Assembly (NCBI GenBank): GCA_022655215.1
Contig: JALCUE010000001.1
Location: 1,080,572-1,144,571 of the forward strand
DNA: 64,000 bases
Reading direction: 5' to 3'
DNA from: Atopobiaceae bacterium
GTDB taxonomy: Bacteria; Actinomycetota; Coriobacteriia; Coriobacteriales; Atopobiaceae
Notes under the pieces: model-generated
The model's input: only the letters and a program-made list of their open reading frames with translations
Database searches by the model: none
Told to the model about the DNA's origin: nothing
Part shown: positions 26,577-35,175 of the stretch, piece after piece
Layout: every line of letters starts with the position of its first letter
Numbering within the stretch: the first letter of the stretch is position 1
Made by a program: the position numbers and the translations under genes

Positions 26577-29294
26577 CTATGCCGACCGCGGGATCCAACA
26601 CTGCGACGACGTCCCATTGGCGACATATGTCTGCACGTTCGTGCCGTCCGAAGCCAAGCCTCCCGCGACGTCGAGCGAGGTGCCGAGCGAACTCACGATG
26701 GTGAGCCCCGACGTGGTCATGGTCAGGTGCCATCCCTGCGCCGACGTGGAGTTGGAGGAGTATTGCTGGACGTTCGCGCCCGCAGCGGACGACCCTCCGG
26801 CGACGTCGAGCACCTTGCCGCTGCCCACGTTGGTGATCGTGACGTGATCGCCCACGGACGTCACCTTCCAGGACTGGGCCGCGGTGCCGTTCTTCGTCCA
26901 GATCCGCACGTTCGCGCCATCCGAGGAGCTGCCGCCGGCGACGTCGAGGCATCTGCCAGGCGCTGCCATCGACTCGAGCACGTAGGTGCCATCCGACAAG
27001 GCCGCATGCGCGGAGAACCTCCATTGCTGGGCGCCCGTCCCGTTCGATGCATAGGTCCGGACGTTCGTGCCGTCCACCGTGGACCCCGCCGTCACATCGA
27101 GGACCTGCCCGCCTCCGAGCGCGCTCCAAAGCGTGACCGAGCCATCCGAGCCGGCGACGGCGACCCACTTCTGGGCCCTCGAACCGTTGGAGGCGTACTG
27201 CTGGACGTTCGTCCCGCTGGCACATGTGCCTCCCGCCACGTCGAGGACCTTGCCGCTGCCCACGTCCGTGAGCGTGACATAGCCGGACTCGTCGACGGAC
27301 ACGTACATGGTCTGGGCCGTGGTCCCGTTCGAGGAGTAGATCTGCACGTTTCCACCGTCCGAGGTCGAGCCACCGGCGACGTCGAGCACCTTGGAGCCCG
27401 AAAGGCCGGTGGAGACCGTATAGCAGCCCGAGGCGAGCTGGGATCCGTCCTTGTTGAGCGAGACCTTCTGGAGGTTGCCATCGGAGAACCAGAACCTCTG
27501 CGCCGAGGACCCGTTGCTCCCCCAGATCTGGAGGTTCGTGCCATTCGCGGTCGAGCCGCCCGCCAGGTCGATGACGACGTCCCCTCCGAGAGCGCTCACG
27601 AGCGTGTATGACCCGTTCGAGGAGCGGACCGCGACCCACTTCTGCGCCTTGCTCCCGTTGGAGGTCCATTGCCTGACGTTCGTGCCTGCGGCGGAGGAGG
27701 CCCCGGCGACGTCGAGGACCTTCCCCGAGGCGACGTTGGTGAGGGTCACATAACCCGACGCGTCGTGCGAGACCACCCACCTCTGCGCATCAGTGTCGTT
27801 CGAGGCATACGCCTGGACGTTCGCACCATCGGCAGTGGAGCCGGCCGCGACGTCGAGGACGGCGGAGAGCGAGGAGTCGACCGAGACGGAGTAGGTCCCG
27901 TCCGCGAGGTCATCCGCATGGGCCATCGCCTGCGAGTCCAGGCTCTGGTCGAGGACGAATCTCTGCGCCTGCGTTCCGTTGTCCGCATAGACCTCCACGT
28001 TGGCGCCGTCCGAGGTGGATCCCCCGGCGATGTCGAGGACGAGCCCCTGGCCCAGCGCGGAGTAGAACGTGTATGTCCCATCCCCGTTCGAGACGGGGAC
28101 CCAGAGCTGGGAGGTCGTCCCGTTGGACGACCACTGCTGGACGTTCGTGCCCTGGACCTTGGTGCCTGCGCTCACGTCAAGGAGCTTCCCGGTCGAGACG
28201 TTCTCTATCGTCACGTAGCCGTCTCCCGCCGAGCTCACCTTCCATTGCTGGGTGGATCCGGAGGAGGAGCCCACGCACACGTTCGTGCCCCCGGATATGA
28301 CCCCCACCGTCTTCGACGTGTCCGACGCGAGGCAGATCGTGTAGGTGCCATCCGCGACCGAGCCCTCGTTCGCGCTTGCGAGCTCATCCACCGTCGACCC
28401 GAGATACCCCAGGCAGTCGTCGAGTTCCTTGCGGTAGCGGCTCACATAGGAGGAGCCATAGGTATAGGAGTACTTTCCGTTCGAGATGCCGGCGATGAGG
28501 CTGTTGGCGAGGGAGCTTGCGAACTGCCTGCTGCTCATCGAGGAGCTGAGGCCAGCCCCTTGAGCCCACTTGCGCCACCCGCCGTCGCCGAACAGGTTGC
28601 ACATCCCCCAGCACATTCCCCTCGCACAGTCATCATAGGAATCGAGGTCGATGCCATAGGAACTCGAGAGGTAGCTCTTCGCCGGCACGTAGTAGCTCTG
28701 CGCGGCCCACCCGTTCTGGAGCTGCGAGAAGAGCGTGGGGTCCGCGGCATAGGCCTGGTGCCAGCTCCAGTTGAGGTCCTCGGCGAGCGTGTACTGCCTG
28801 CCTCCGACCCTGTAGGTGCGCGTGTCACCGCCGTTCGCATCCACGTCCCACCCGTAGATGTCGCCTATCTGCTTGAGGGAGGTGAACGTGTCCGGGTATG
28901 CGGCATAGACGCTCTCGAGGAAGTTCCCGAGACCGTAGCGATTGTCGAACTGGAAATAGCCCATTGCGTGATAGCCATCGCCCGAGCTGAGGCCCTGGTC
29001 ATAGTTCTGGGAGCTCTCGTACTTGCAGAAGTAGAGCATCCTGTCGGAGAAGGACATGGGGGTGACGGAGGAGACGGACTGGGCGGAAAGGCCGTCATCG
29101 GCCGAGGAGGCCGCGGCATCGCCGGCATCATAGGCGTCGGACCGGTCGAACGAGGTCCCCGTGGTCTCGGTCACGTACTCGGACAGCGTCCGTGCCATGG
29201 CCGGGGCGGGAGACATGGCGAGGCCGACCGCCGAGACGATGGCGACCGCCAACACGAGCAGGGAGGTCTTGATGCGGAGTGTGGTTCGGCTCAT
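26577..29294 (-). CDS. secreted RICIN-repeat protein with lysozyme-like N-terminal domain
   Basis: 905 residues with a signal peptide (cleavage near MARA/T, about residue 35). Residues ~80-310 form a domain with FCKYESSQNYDQG (E93) and GYFQFDNRYGLGNFLE, an Glu plus GxFQ pattern reminiscent of lysozyme/transglycosylase folds; I cannot name the family. Four beta-trefoil RICIN domains follow (~317-455, 465-610, 620-765, 770-905), each with three QxW-type repeats: QQW, QLW, QRF; QRW, QKW, QRF; QTM, QKW, QQW; QSW, QGW, QCW. The repeated LDVAGGSS-DGxNVQ signature is the sugar-binding part. There is no anchor motif, so it is probably secreted and binds cell-wall or host glycans. The start at 29294 has GGAG 9 nt upstream. 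A long frame to 26494 on the same strand is a shadow. Confidence 0.85.
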   Translation of the reverse strand: MSRTTLRIKTSLLVLAVAIVSAVGLAMSPAPAMARTLSEYVTETTGTSFDRSDAYDAGDAAASSADDGLSAQSVSSVTPMSFSDRMLYFCKYESSQNYDQGLSSGDGYHAMGYFQFDNRYGLGNFLESVYAAYPDTFTSLKQIGDIYGWDVDANGGDTRTYRVGGRQYTLAEDLNWSWHQAYAADPTLFSQLQNGWAAQSYYVPAKSYLSSSYGIDLDSYDDCARGMCWGMCNLFGDGGWRKWAQGAGLSSSMSSRQFASSLANSLIAGISNGKYSYTYGSSYVSRYRKELDDCLGYLGSTVDELASANEGSVADGTYTICLASDTSKTVGVISGGTNVCVGSSSGSTQQWKVSSAGDGYVTIENVSTGKLLDVSAGTKVQGTNVQQWSSNGTTSQLWVPVSNGDGTYTFYSALGQGLVLDIAGGSTSDGANVEVYADNGTQAQRFVLDQSLDSQAMAHADDLADGTYSVSVDSSLSAVLDVAAGSTADGANVQAYASNDTDAQRWVVSHDASGYVTLTNVASGKVLDVAGASSAAGTNVRQWTSNGSKAQKWVAVRSSNGSYTLVSALGGDVVIDLAGGSTANGTNLQIWGSNGSSAQRFWFSDGNLQKVSLNKDGSQLASGCYTVSTGLSGSKVLDVAGGSTSDGGNVQIYSSNGTTAQTMYVSVDESGYVTLTDVGSGKVLDVAGGTCASGTNVQQYASNGSRAQKWVAVAGSDGSVTLWSALGGGQVLDVTAGSTVDGTNVRTYASNGTGAQQWRFSAHAALSDGTYVLESMAAPGRCLDVAGGSSSDGANVRIWTKNGTAAQSWKVTSVGDHVTITNVGSGKVLDVAGGSSAAGANVQQYSSNSTSAQGWHLTMTTSGLTIVSSLGTSLDVAGGLASDGTNVQTYVANGTSSQCWIPRSA

Positions 29295-29326
29295 CTTCGT
29301 CTGCTCCGTTTCCGTTCGATCGAGCG

Positions 29327-30301
29327 TCAGAGGGAGGACCTCGCCTCCCGACGACGCTCTTCCTGCATGTCATAGGTGGCCATGACCTGAAGCTCCCAGT
29401 CGCGCCTATGCCCCTTCACCACGGTGTCGAGGATGAGGCCGCACACCAGGAACAGTGCCGCGAGGCCGCAGAACGAGACCGCGAGGATGGCCGTGGGGAA
29501 CCTCGGCACGAGACCGATCGCGTTGAACTCGGCGATGACAGGTATGCCGAGGATGAGGCCGATCACGAAGAAGATAGCCGCGAGGATGGAGAAGAAGCCG
29601 AGAGGCTTGTAGTCCTTGAACAGGGAGAAGATCATCTTGAGGACCTTGATGCCATCAGACACCGTGTTGAGCTTGGAGACGGACCCCTCAGGTCGATCAC
29701 GATAGACGATCGGCACCTGGGCGATCCTCCAACCCTTGTCGATGGCATGGATGGAGAGCTCGGTCTCGATCTCGAAGCCCGGCGAGAGCACGGGGAGGGT
29801 CTTGGCGAAGACCCTGTTGTAGGCACGGTATCCCGTCATGACGTCGTTGAGCTCCACACCGTAGAGCAGGCCGATGAGCCAGCGGACGAGATTGTTGCCG
29901 AAGCCGTGACCGGCACGCTCGTTCTCCTCGCCATACGTGCCGTTGGAGAGACGGTCCCCCACCACATGGTCGGCCTCATCGTCCACGAGAGGCTGGAGGA
30001 GCTCGCGGGCCTGGTCTGCCGGATAGGTGTCGTCGCCATCGACCATGATGTAGTAGTCGGCGTCGATGTCGCGCATCATCTGGCGGACGACGTTGCCCTT
30101 GCCCTGACGCGACTCGAAACGAACGATCGCCCCGTGCTCGCGAGCGATCGATGCGGTGTCATCACTCGAGTTGTTGTCATATACGTAGATGTCCGCCTCG
30201 GGAAGCTCGCGACGGAAGTCATCGACCACCTTGCCCACGGTGAGGGACTCGTTGTAGCACGGTATGAGGACCGCGATGGAACCTGTCTCACGCTCTGCCA
30301 T
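29327..30301 (-). CDS. GT2 glycosyltransferase (polyprenyl-phosphate glycosyltransferase type)
   Basis: 324 residues. An N-terminal GT-A fold has AVLIPCYNESLTVGKVVDDF, YDNNSSDDT and the metal-binding DGDDTYPAD. The RDRPEGSVSKLNTVSDG segment and two C-terminal membrane hairpin spans are typical of dolichyl-phosphate-mannose-synthase-like enzymes that make polyprenyl-phospho-sugars. Such donors feed GT39-type transferases, several of which lie at 13.8-20.5 kb. ATG at 30301 with AAGGG. The RICIN gene follows after 32 nt. Confidence 0.9.
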   Translation of the reverse strand: MAERETGSIAVLIPCYNESLTVGKVVDDFRRELPEADIYVYDNNSSDDTASIAREHGAIVRFESRQGKGNVVRQMMRDIDADYYIMVDGDDTYPADQARELLQPLVDDEADHVVGDRLSNGTYGEENERAGHGFGNNLVRWLIGLLYGVELNDVMTGYRAYNRVFAKTLPVLSPGFEIETELSIHAIDKGWRIAQVPIVYRDRPEGSVSKLNTVSDGIKVLKMIFSLFKDYKPLGFFSILAAIFFVIGLILGIPVIAEFNAIGLVPRFPTAILAVSFCGLAALFLVCGLILDTVVKGHRRDWELQVMATYDMQEERRREARSSL

Positions 30302-30474
30302 GGTCACCCTTCAATCGCATGGGCGCGCATGCGCCCCTGATCTCGCCCCGGGGTCCTCCCCGAAGACACCCCGTCAACGATACCACGGGCATGGCACGGC
30401 ATACCACACCTCACGAGAGCAGCAGAGATGTCTAAGGTCGGGGAATCAGGTCGGAGACGGGAAGAGTGGGGATG

Positions 30475-30891
30475 TCACGCCTTCGCATCTGCGGCGTCGC
30501 CTGCGTCAAGCCACTTCTTACGGTTGAAGAAGTTCCAGATCATGACGATGAACGTGGCGAAGAGCTTCGAGATGGTGATCATGAGGGCGGAGTCGCCGAG
30601 CGTGGCCACGCCGGCCCACATGCAGACCTCGTTTATCCCGAGCCCGATGACGGACAGGATGACGAAGATGACGAACTCCTTGCGCTTGGAGAGGTCCTGC
30701 CTGTGCGTGAACACGAAGCGCATGGACGCGACGTAGTTGAAGATGACCGACACCGTGAACGAGATGGCCGCCGCCACGACCGCATCCATCCCGAAGATCT
30801 GCGTGAGCAGCATGAGGATGCCATAGTCGATCGCGAATGCGATGACGCCGACGACGCCGAACTTGAGGAACTGGGCTATGAGCTTCTGCAC
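30475..30891 (-). CDS. GtrA family membrane protein
   Basis: About 138 residues with four membrane spans, FLKFGVVGVIAFAIDYGIL and FNYVASMRFVFTHR being family landmarks. GtrA proteins are thought to move polyprenyl-linked sugars across the membrane, which suits the GT2 gene downstream. I chose a GTG at 30891 because GGAGG lies 8 nt upstream; the longer frame to 30939 begins with a TTG without a site. Confidence 0.85.
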   Translation of the reverse strand: MQKLIAQFLKFGVVGVIAFAIDYGILMLLTQIFGMDAVVAAAISFTVSVIFNYVASMRFVFTHRQDLSKRKEFVIFVILSVIGLGINEVCMWAGVATLGDSALMITISKLFATFIVMIWNFFNRKKWLDAGDAADAKA

Positions 30892-31058
30892 GACGGGCAC
30901 CTCCGGACGTGGCCTATTCGCATCCAACGATACCCCCAACGGGTGCCCTTCGACCGGTACGTGCCCATTCCCGCAGGTGCATCACATGAAATCAACTACC
31001 ATCGAGAAAACGGCGGACATATGACGCCAGCGGGCGTCGCATCTCCTCTGGAGGGCAC

Positions 31059-32147
31059 ATGGCATACGAACAGCCGGGACGCGGAAACAACCGGAACCTC
31101 TCCCAGAACCTGGTGGGCGGGAGGGGCGGATCACGTCCGGCCGCCCGTCAGGGCTCGGGCTCGATGAGGTCGCAGCAGCCCCGCGCTCGCTCCGACTCCC
31201 GTGCGAGGTCCCGCGGCAACGTGGCGACCAACCGTCGACGCGACACCGGCTATACCCTCCACCAGCACAGCATCAACTTCAACGACCGCCGCTTCGGCGG
31301 CGGTTCGAGGATGGACCCTCGCCTGCTCATCGTCGGCGGCGTCGTCATCGTGCTCCTCGTGGTCGCGTTCCTCGGCATCTCGAGCTGCGTCCGGTCCTGC
31401 TCTGCCTCGACCGACACGCAGGCGACGACCGACTCACGCGTGGCCTCCGGCGTCTCCGCCGACATGACCTCCAGGCTCGAGGCGGCCCTCGACAGTGGCG
31501 ATGACCTGACGTGGATCGCCGCGAACGCCGACAGGTATCCCTCGGAGCGCATGCTGGAGCTCGCCATCGACGAGCCCGCCGCGGTCGGCTTCGTGAGGGC
31601 CTATCCGGATGCCTCGAAGAGCGCGCAGTCCTATGCGGACACGGTGACGCAAGGGACCTATCCCCAGCTCACGCAGTTCGACTCACGCTGGGGCAACGTC
31701 GACTACGGCGGACTTCCGCTGGGAGTCACGGGCTCCGGACCGACCTGCCTCTCGATCGCCTACATGGGTCTCACGGGGTCGGGCGACAAGACGCCCGCCG
31801 ACGTGGCCCAGGTGGCGACCGACGCCGGATGTGCCTCGGGAGACTCCGGCACCACCGGGACCTTCTTCGTGGACAAGGCGAGCGACCTCGGCCTCTCCTC
31901 CTCGTCGCTCTCCGTCGACACCACTTCCCTGACGGGGGCGCTCAAGGATGGCAAGGTCGTCATCTGCCTGGTCAAGTCGGGCTCCCTCACGAGCGAGACC
32001 CACTACGTCCTGGTGACCGGCCTCAACGAGAACGGGACCGCAAACGTATGGGACCCCTCCTCGACCGAGGTGGGGTCCCATGAGTGGAGCTGTGACACCA
32101 TCGTGAGCGCCTCCGAGGCGCTCTATGGGATCGCGAAGGCCTCCTAG
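31059..32147 (+). CDS. membrane-anchored C39-like protein with altered nucleophile position
   Basis: 362 residues. An Arg/Gly/Gln-rich cytoplasmic N-terminus (1-85), one span (LLIVGGVVIVLLVVAFLG) and an external domain. The C-terminal part (~200-362) resembles C39_2 peptidases: YPQLTQFDSRWG, then TGSGPTCLSIAYMGLTG, THYVLVTGL (His) and NVWDP (Asp). In the family the catalytic Cys is normally in (D/G)CGPT; here that position is Ser226 (TCC), with a Cys four residues on (C230). It could be a pseudoprotease or use a shifted nucleophile. Good GGAGGG site at the start. Its stop shares CTAG with pgm. Confidence 0.75.
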   Translation: MAYEQPGRGNNRNLSQNLVGGRGGSRPAARQGSGSMRSQQPRARSDSRARSRGNVATNRRRDTGYTLHQHSINFNDRRFGGGSRMDPRLLIVGGVVIVLLVVAFLGISSCVRSCSASTDTQATTDSRVASGVSADMTSRLEAALDSGDDLTWIAANADRYPSERMLELAIDEPAAVGFVRAYPDASKSAQSYADTVTQGTYPQLTQFDSRWGNVDYGGLPLGVTGSGPTCLSIAYMGLTGSGDKTPADVAQVATDAGCASGDSGTTGTFFVDKASDLGLSSSSLSVDTTSLTGALKDGKVVICLVKSGSLTSETHYVLVTGLNENGTANVWDPSSTEVGSHEWSCDTIVSASEALYGIAKAS

Positions 32148-33868
32148 GAGAGCAGCTCCTGCGCCGCGGCGGCGAGCTTGGCCTGCAGGGCCTCTGACGA
32201 GGCTCGCGTGGCCTCCTTGGTGAACAGGTACGCCTTGATCTTGGGCTCGGTGCCGGACGGGCGGATTATCACCTTGCAGCCCTCGGCCAGACGGAACTCG
32301 AGCACGTTGGCGGCGGGAAGCGTCTGAGCGGCCTCCTTCTGGAGCCCGCTCACGCGAGGCATGGGTGCGCAGGCGTCATAGTCGGTGAAGCCCTCCACCG
32401 CAAGGCCGGCGATGCTCGTGGGCTGGCTCTCGCGCAGGCCGGCCATGATCGACGACATCTTCTCGGCACCCGAGGCGCCGGGGAAGCTCACGTTGACGAC
32501 GCCGTTCAGGTAGAAGCCGTACCTCTCGTACAGCGCCTCCATGGCCTCATAGAGGTCCATGCCCTTGTCTGCGTAGTAGGCTGCCATCTCCACGCAGAGC
32601 ATGGAGGCGACGACGGCGTCCTTGTCACGCACGTGGGTGCCCGCGAGGTAGCCGTAGCTCTCCTCGAATCCCATGAGGAAGCGCTCTCCCTCCCCGGCAT
32701 CGGTGAGCAGGTCGATCTGCCCTCCGATGTACTTGAACCCGGTGAGGACGCGGCGCATCTCGAAGCCGTGGTCGAGGGCGACGGCGTCGGGCATGGCGGA
32801 CGAGACGATCGTGGAGACGGCCACCTTGGCATGGACGTCCTCCCCCGCCGCCTCCTTGGTGGTGGCGAGCCAGTCCAGCAGCAGGATCCCCATCTCGTTG
32901 CCCGAGAGGAGCTTGTACTCCCCATCGTGCGGGATGGCGGTGCCCATGCGGTCGGCATCGGGATCGGTGGCGAGGAGTAGGTCGGGCTTGACCTCGTCAC
33001 AGAGCTTGAGGCCCAGCTCGAGGGCGGCGCGGTTCTCGGGGTTGGGGTAGCTGCACGTGGGGAAGTCGCCATCGGGCTCGGCCTGCTCGGGTACCACGGT
33101 GACGTTCTTGACGCCGATGCGGTCGAGGATCTTGCCCACGCACTCCATGCCGCTGCCGTTGAGCGGCGTGTAGACCACCTTGAAGTCGGGGCTCGCCTTG
33201 AAGCCGGGAACCGACTGCGTCGCCACGGCGTCGATGAAGGCGTCGATGACCTCGTCGCTGGTCCACTCGATGAGACCTGCCGCCATCGCCTCGTCGAAGT
33301 CCATGGTCCTGACGCCGTCGAAGACGTCGGTCTTGTCGATGGTGTCCTGGATCTCGGCCGCGGCCTCCTCGGCGATCTGGCAGCCGCCGTCGTCGTAGAC
33401 CTTGTAGCCGTTGTAGATGGCGGGGTTATGGCTGGCGGTGACGGCTATGCCCGCCGAGCAGGAGAGATGACGCGTGGCGAACGACAGGGCGGGGACCGGC
33501 TCGATGCGGGGGTAGACGAAGCTCTTGATGCCATTGGCCGCGAGCACGCCGGCGGCATAGCGGACGAAATCCTCGCCCTTGTTGCGCGAGTCACGCGCGA
33601 TGGCGACCGTGGGGTGGTCGTAGTGGGCGTTCAGATAGGTGGCGAGACCCTGCGTGGCCTGGCCGACCGTGTAGATGTTCATGCGGTTGGTGCCCACGCC
33701 GATCACGCCGCGGAGACCGGCCGTACCGAACTCGAGGTCACGATAGAAGGCGTCGACGATCTTGTCCTCGTCACCGGCGGCCAGCATCTGGTCGATCTCG
33801 GCCTTGAGGTCCGGCTCCTTGACGCTTGCCTTCCAAAGCCGAGCGCGCTCCTCGATCGTCTTGTCCAT
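32144..33868 (-). CDS. phosphoglucomutase / phosphomannomutase
   Basis: 574-residue alpha-D-phosphohexomutase. The active-site serine lies in VTASHNPAIYNGYK; the metal loop is ATDPDADRMG; the sugar-binding GFEESYGYL and the C-terminal phosphate-binding RPSGTEPKIK are all present. It interconverts glucose-1-P and glucose-6-P and so links glycolysis to nucleotide-sugar supply. The true start is the ATG at 33868 (MDKTIEERARLW) with AAGGGG; the frame extends to 34252 only through non-homologous sequence overlapping pflA. Its stop overlaps the convergent C39-like gene by CTAG. Confidence 0.95.
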   Translation of the reverse strand: MDKTIEERARLWKASVKEPDLKAEIDQMLAAGDEDKIVDAFYRDLEFGTAGLRGVIGVGTNRMNIYTVGQATQGLATYLNAHYDHPTVAIARDSRNKGEDFVRYAAGVLAANGIKSFVYPRIEPVPALSFATRHLSCSAGIAVTASHNPAIYNGYKVYDDGGCQIAEEAAAEIQDTIDKTDVFDGVRTMDFDEAMAAGLIEWTSDEVIDAFIDAVATQSVPGFKASPDFKVVYTPLNGSGMECVGKILDRIGVKNVTVVPEQAEPDGDFPTCSYPNPENRAALELGLKLCDEVKPDLLLATDPDADRMGTAIPHDGEYKLLSGNEMGILLLDWLATTKEAAGEDVHAKVAVSTIVSSAMPDAVALDHGFEMRRVLTGFKYIGGQIDLLTDAGEGERFLMGFEESYGYLAGTHVRDKDAVVASMLCVEMAAYYADKGMDLYEAMEALYERYGFYLNGVVNVSFPGASGAEKMSSIMAGLRESQPTSIAGLAVEGFTDYDACAPMPRVSGLQKEAAQTLPAANVLEFRLAEGCKVIIRPSGTEPKIKAYLFTKEATRASSEALQAKLAAAAQELLS

Positions 33869-34034
33869 GATCGAACCCCTTCTTCTGAGCGGGGACCAGG
33901 CGCCTACGACGCTCGGGCCCCATGACGTCATGCGACCAAATCTCATGACACATCGTACCCCCATGGGTGCGAGACGTACGCAGGTCGCGACAAGTGGCGT
34001 CGGTACCGGGGGATACGGCAGGGGACATGGGCCC

Positions 34035-34841
34035 CTACCGTCCGAGTGCCGCCGCGCGTGCTTCCATGATCCGCTTGCGGATGGACGGCACGCGGCCTGG
34101 GTCCATCGGCTCCACGCCGGCGAGCCGATACGGTATGCCCAGCGCCTCGTACTTCGCCTCGCCCATGGTGTGATACGGCAGGACGTCAAGGCCCACCACG
34201 TTGTCCCATCGCGCCATGATGCGGCCCACGCCCGCGAGCTCGTCGGGGTCATCGGTGATGCCCGGCACCACCACGTGACGGATCACCGTCGGGATGCGTC
34301 GCCTCGCGAGCTCGTCCCCGAACGCGAGAGGCCGCTCGGGACCACGTCCGCACAGGTCGCGGTGCCCCTCGGCATCGGAGTGCTTGATGTCGAGGAGCAC
34401 CAGGTCCGTGTTGGCGAGGAGTCGCTCGAAACGATCGGGCCGCTCGGGGTCCCAGGCGGCACCCGACGTGTCGAGGCAGGTGTGGACGCGACCGGCCGGA
34501 GCGGAGTGCGCCGCCTCGAAGAGGGCTCCCACGAAGCCGGGCTGCGCGAGCGGCTCCCCTCCGGTCACCGTGATCCCACCGTGCCGATAGAAGGCGCGGT
34601 TGCGCTCGAACATGTCCAGCACGTGCGCCACCGTGGACGGCGTGCCGGGACGTGCCCCGGACTGATCGCCGAAGGGGGCGTCGGCCGGGACCTCGTCCCA
34701 GGTGTCCGGATTGTGGCAGTAGGCGCAACGCATGGGGCATCCCTGGACGAACACCACCAGGCGCACCCCGGGGCCATCCACCGTCCCGAACGTCTCGATG
34801 GAGTGCAGACGCCCGACGACGTCGACCGCATCATCGCCCAT
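34035..34841 (-). CDS. pflA: pyruvate formate-lyase activating enzyme
   Basis: Radical-SAM activase of 268 residues. GCPMRCAYCHNPDTW supplies the CxxxCxxC cluster motif, and GGEPLAQPGF and the VDGPGVRLVVFVQ lead-in are family typical. It installs the glycyl radical on its partner, here probably on the separate small glycyl-radical protein 37 nt upstream. Third gene of pflB - glycyl-radical subunit - pflA. Confidence 0.95.
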   Translation of the reverse strand: MGDDAVDVVGRLHSIETFGTVDGPGVRLVVFVQGCPMRCAYCHNPDTWDEVPADAPFGDQSGARPGTPSTVAHVLDMFERNRAFYRHGGITVTGGEPLAQPGFVGALFEAAHSAPAGRVHTCLDTSGAAWDPERPDRFERLLANTDLVLLDIKHSDAEGHRDLCGRGPERPLAFGDELARRRIPTVIRHVVVPGITDDPDELAGVGRIMARWDNVVGLDVLPYHTMGEAKYEALGIPYRLAGVEPMDPGRVPSIRKRIMEARAAALGR

Positions 34842-34878
34842 CGCGTTCCCACCATCCAGTCGTATGGTCGTGCGTCCC

Positions 34879-35130
34879 CTACATCGCCTTGTGGAAGGTG
34901 CGGGAGATGACCTCGTCCTGCTGCTCCTTGGTGAGCTTGTTGAAGTTCACCGCATAGCCGGAGACGCGGATGGTGAGCTGCGGGTACTTCTCGGGATGGG
35001 CCTGTGCGTCGATGAGGGTGTCACGGTTGAACACGTTGACGTTCAGGTGATGGCCGCCCTTCTCGGCATAGGCGTCGAGCATGCTCACGAGGTTGTCGAC
35101 CTGGGTCTCGGGTACCTCTGATGTCTTCAT
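34879..35130 (-). CDS. stand-alone glycyl-radical domain (GrcA-like) of a split pyruvate formate-lyase
   Basis: 83 residues that align with the last part of classical Pfl[37 protein letters not shown] (radical glycine in RVSGYAV) and [19 protein letters not shown] 23-residue new N-terminus precedes. It has its own AAGGAGGAG ribosome site and starts 45 nt after the pflB stop. E. coli GrcA (127 residues) is a spare part for damaged PflB, whereas here the neighbouring PflB lacks this domain, so it looks like an obligate subunit. Confidence 0.92.
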   Translation of the reverse strand: MKTSEVPETQVDNLVSMLDAYAEKGGHHLNVNVFNRDTLIDAQAHPEKYPQLTIRVSGYAVNFNKLTKEQQDEVISRTFHKAM

Positions 35131-35175
35131 GTGCTCCTCCTTGGATTACCGATGGCTGGTCGTGGGACCGTATGA

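Noticed and set aside
26494..27780. 428-codon leftward frame overlapping the RICIN gene
   Set aside because: Same-strand out-of-frame Arg/Gly/His-rich translation produced by the repeats; the RICIN frame explains the region.
33921..33932. CATGACGTCATG palindrome upstream of pgm
   Set aside because: A perfect 12-mer, but short, not linked to a known regulator and not repeated at other genes in the window.
35131..35175. Split PFL as a sequencing frameshift
   Set aside because: A frameshift would leave the two parts close to colinear; instead each has an extra new end and the small gene has its own AAGGAGGAG site.
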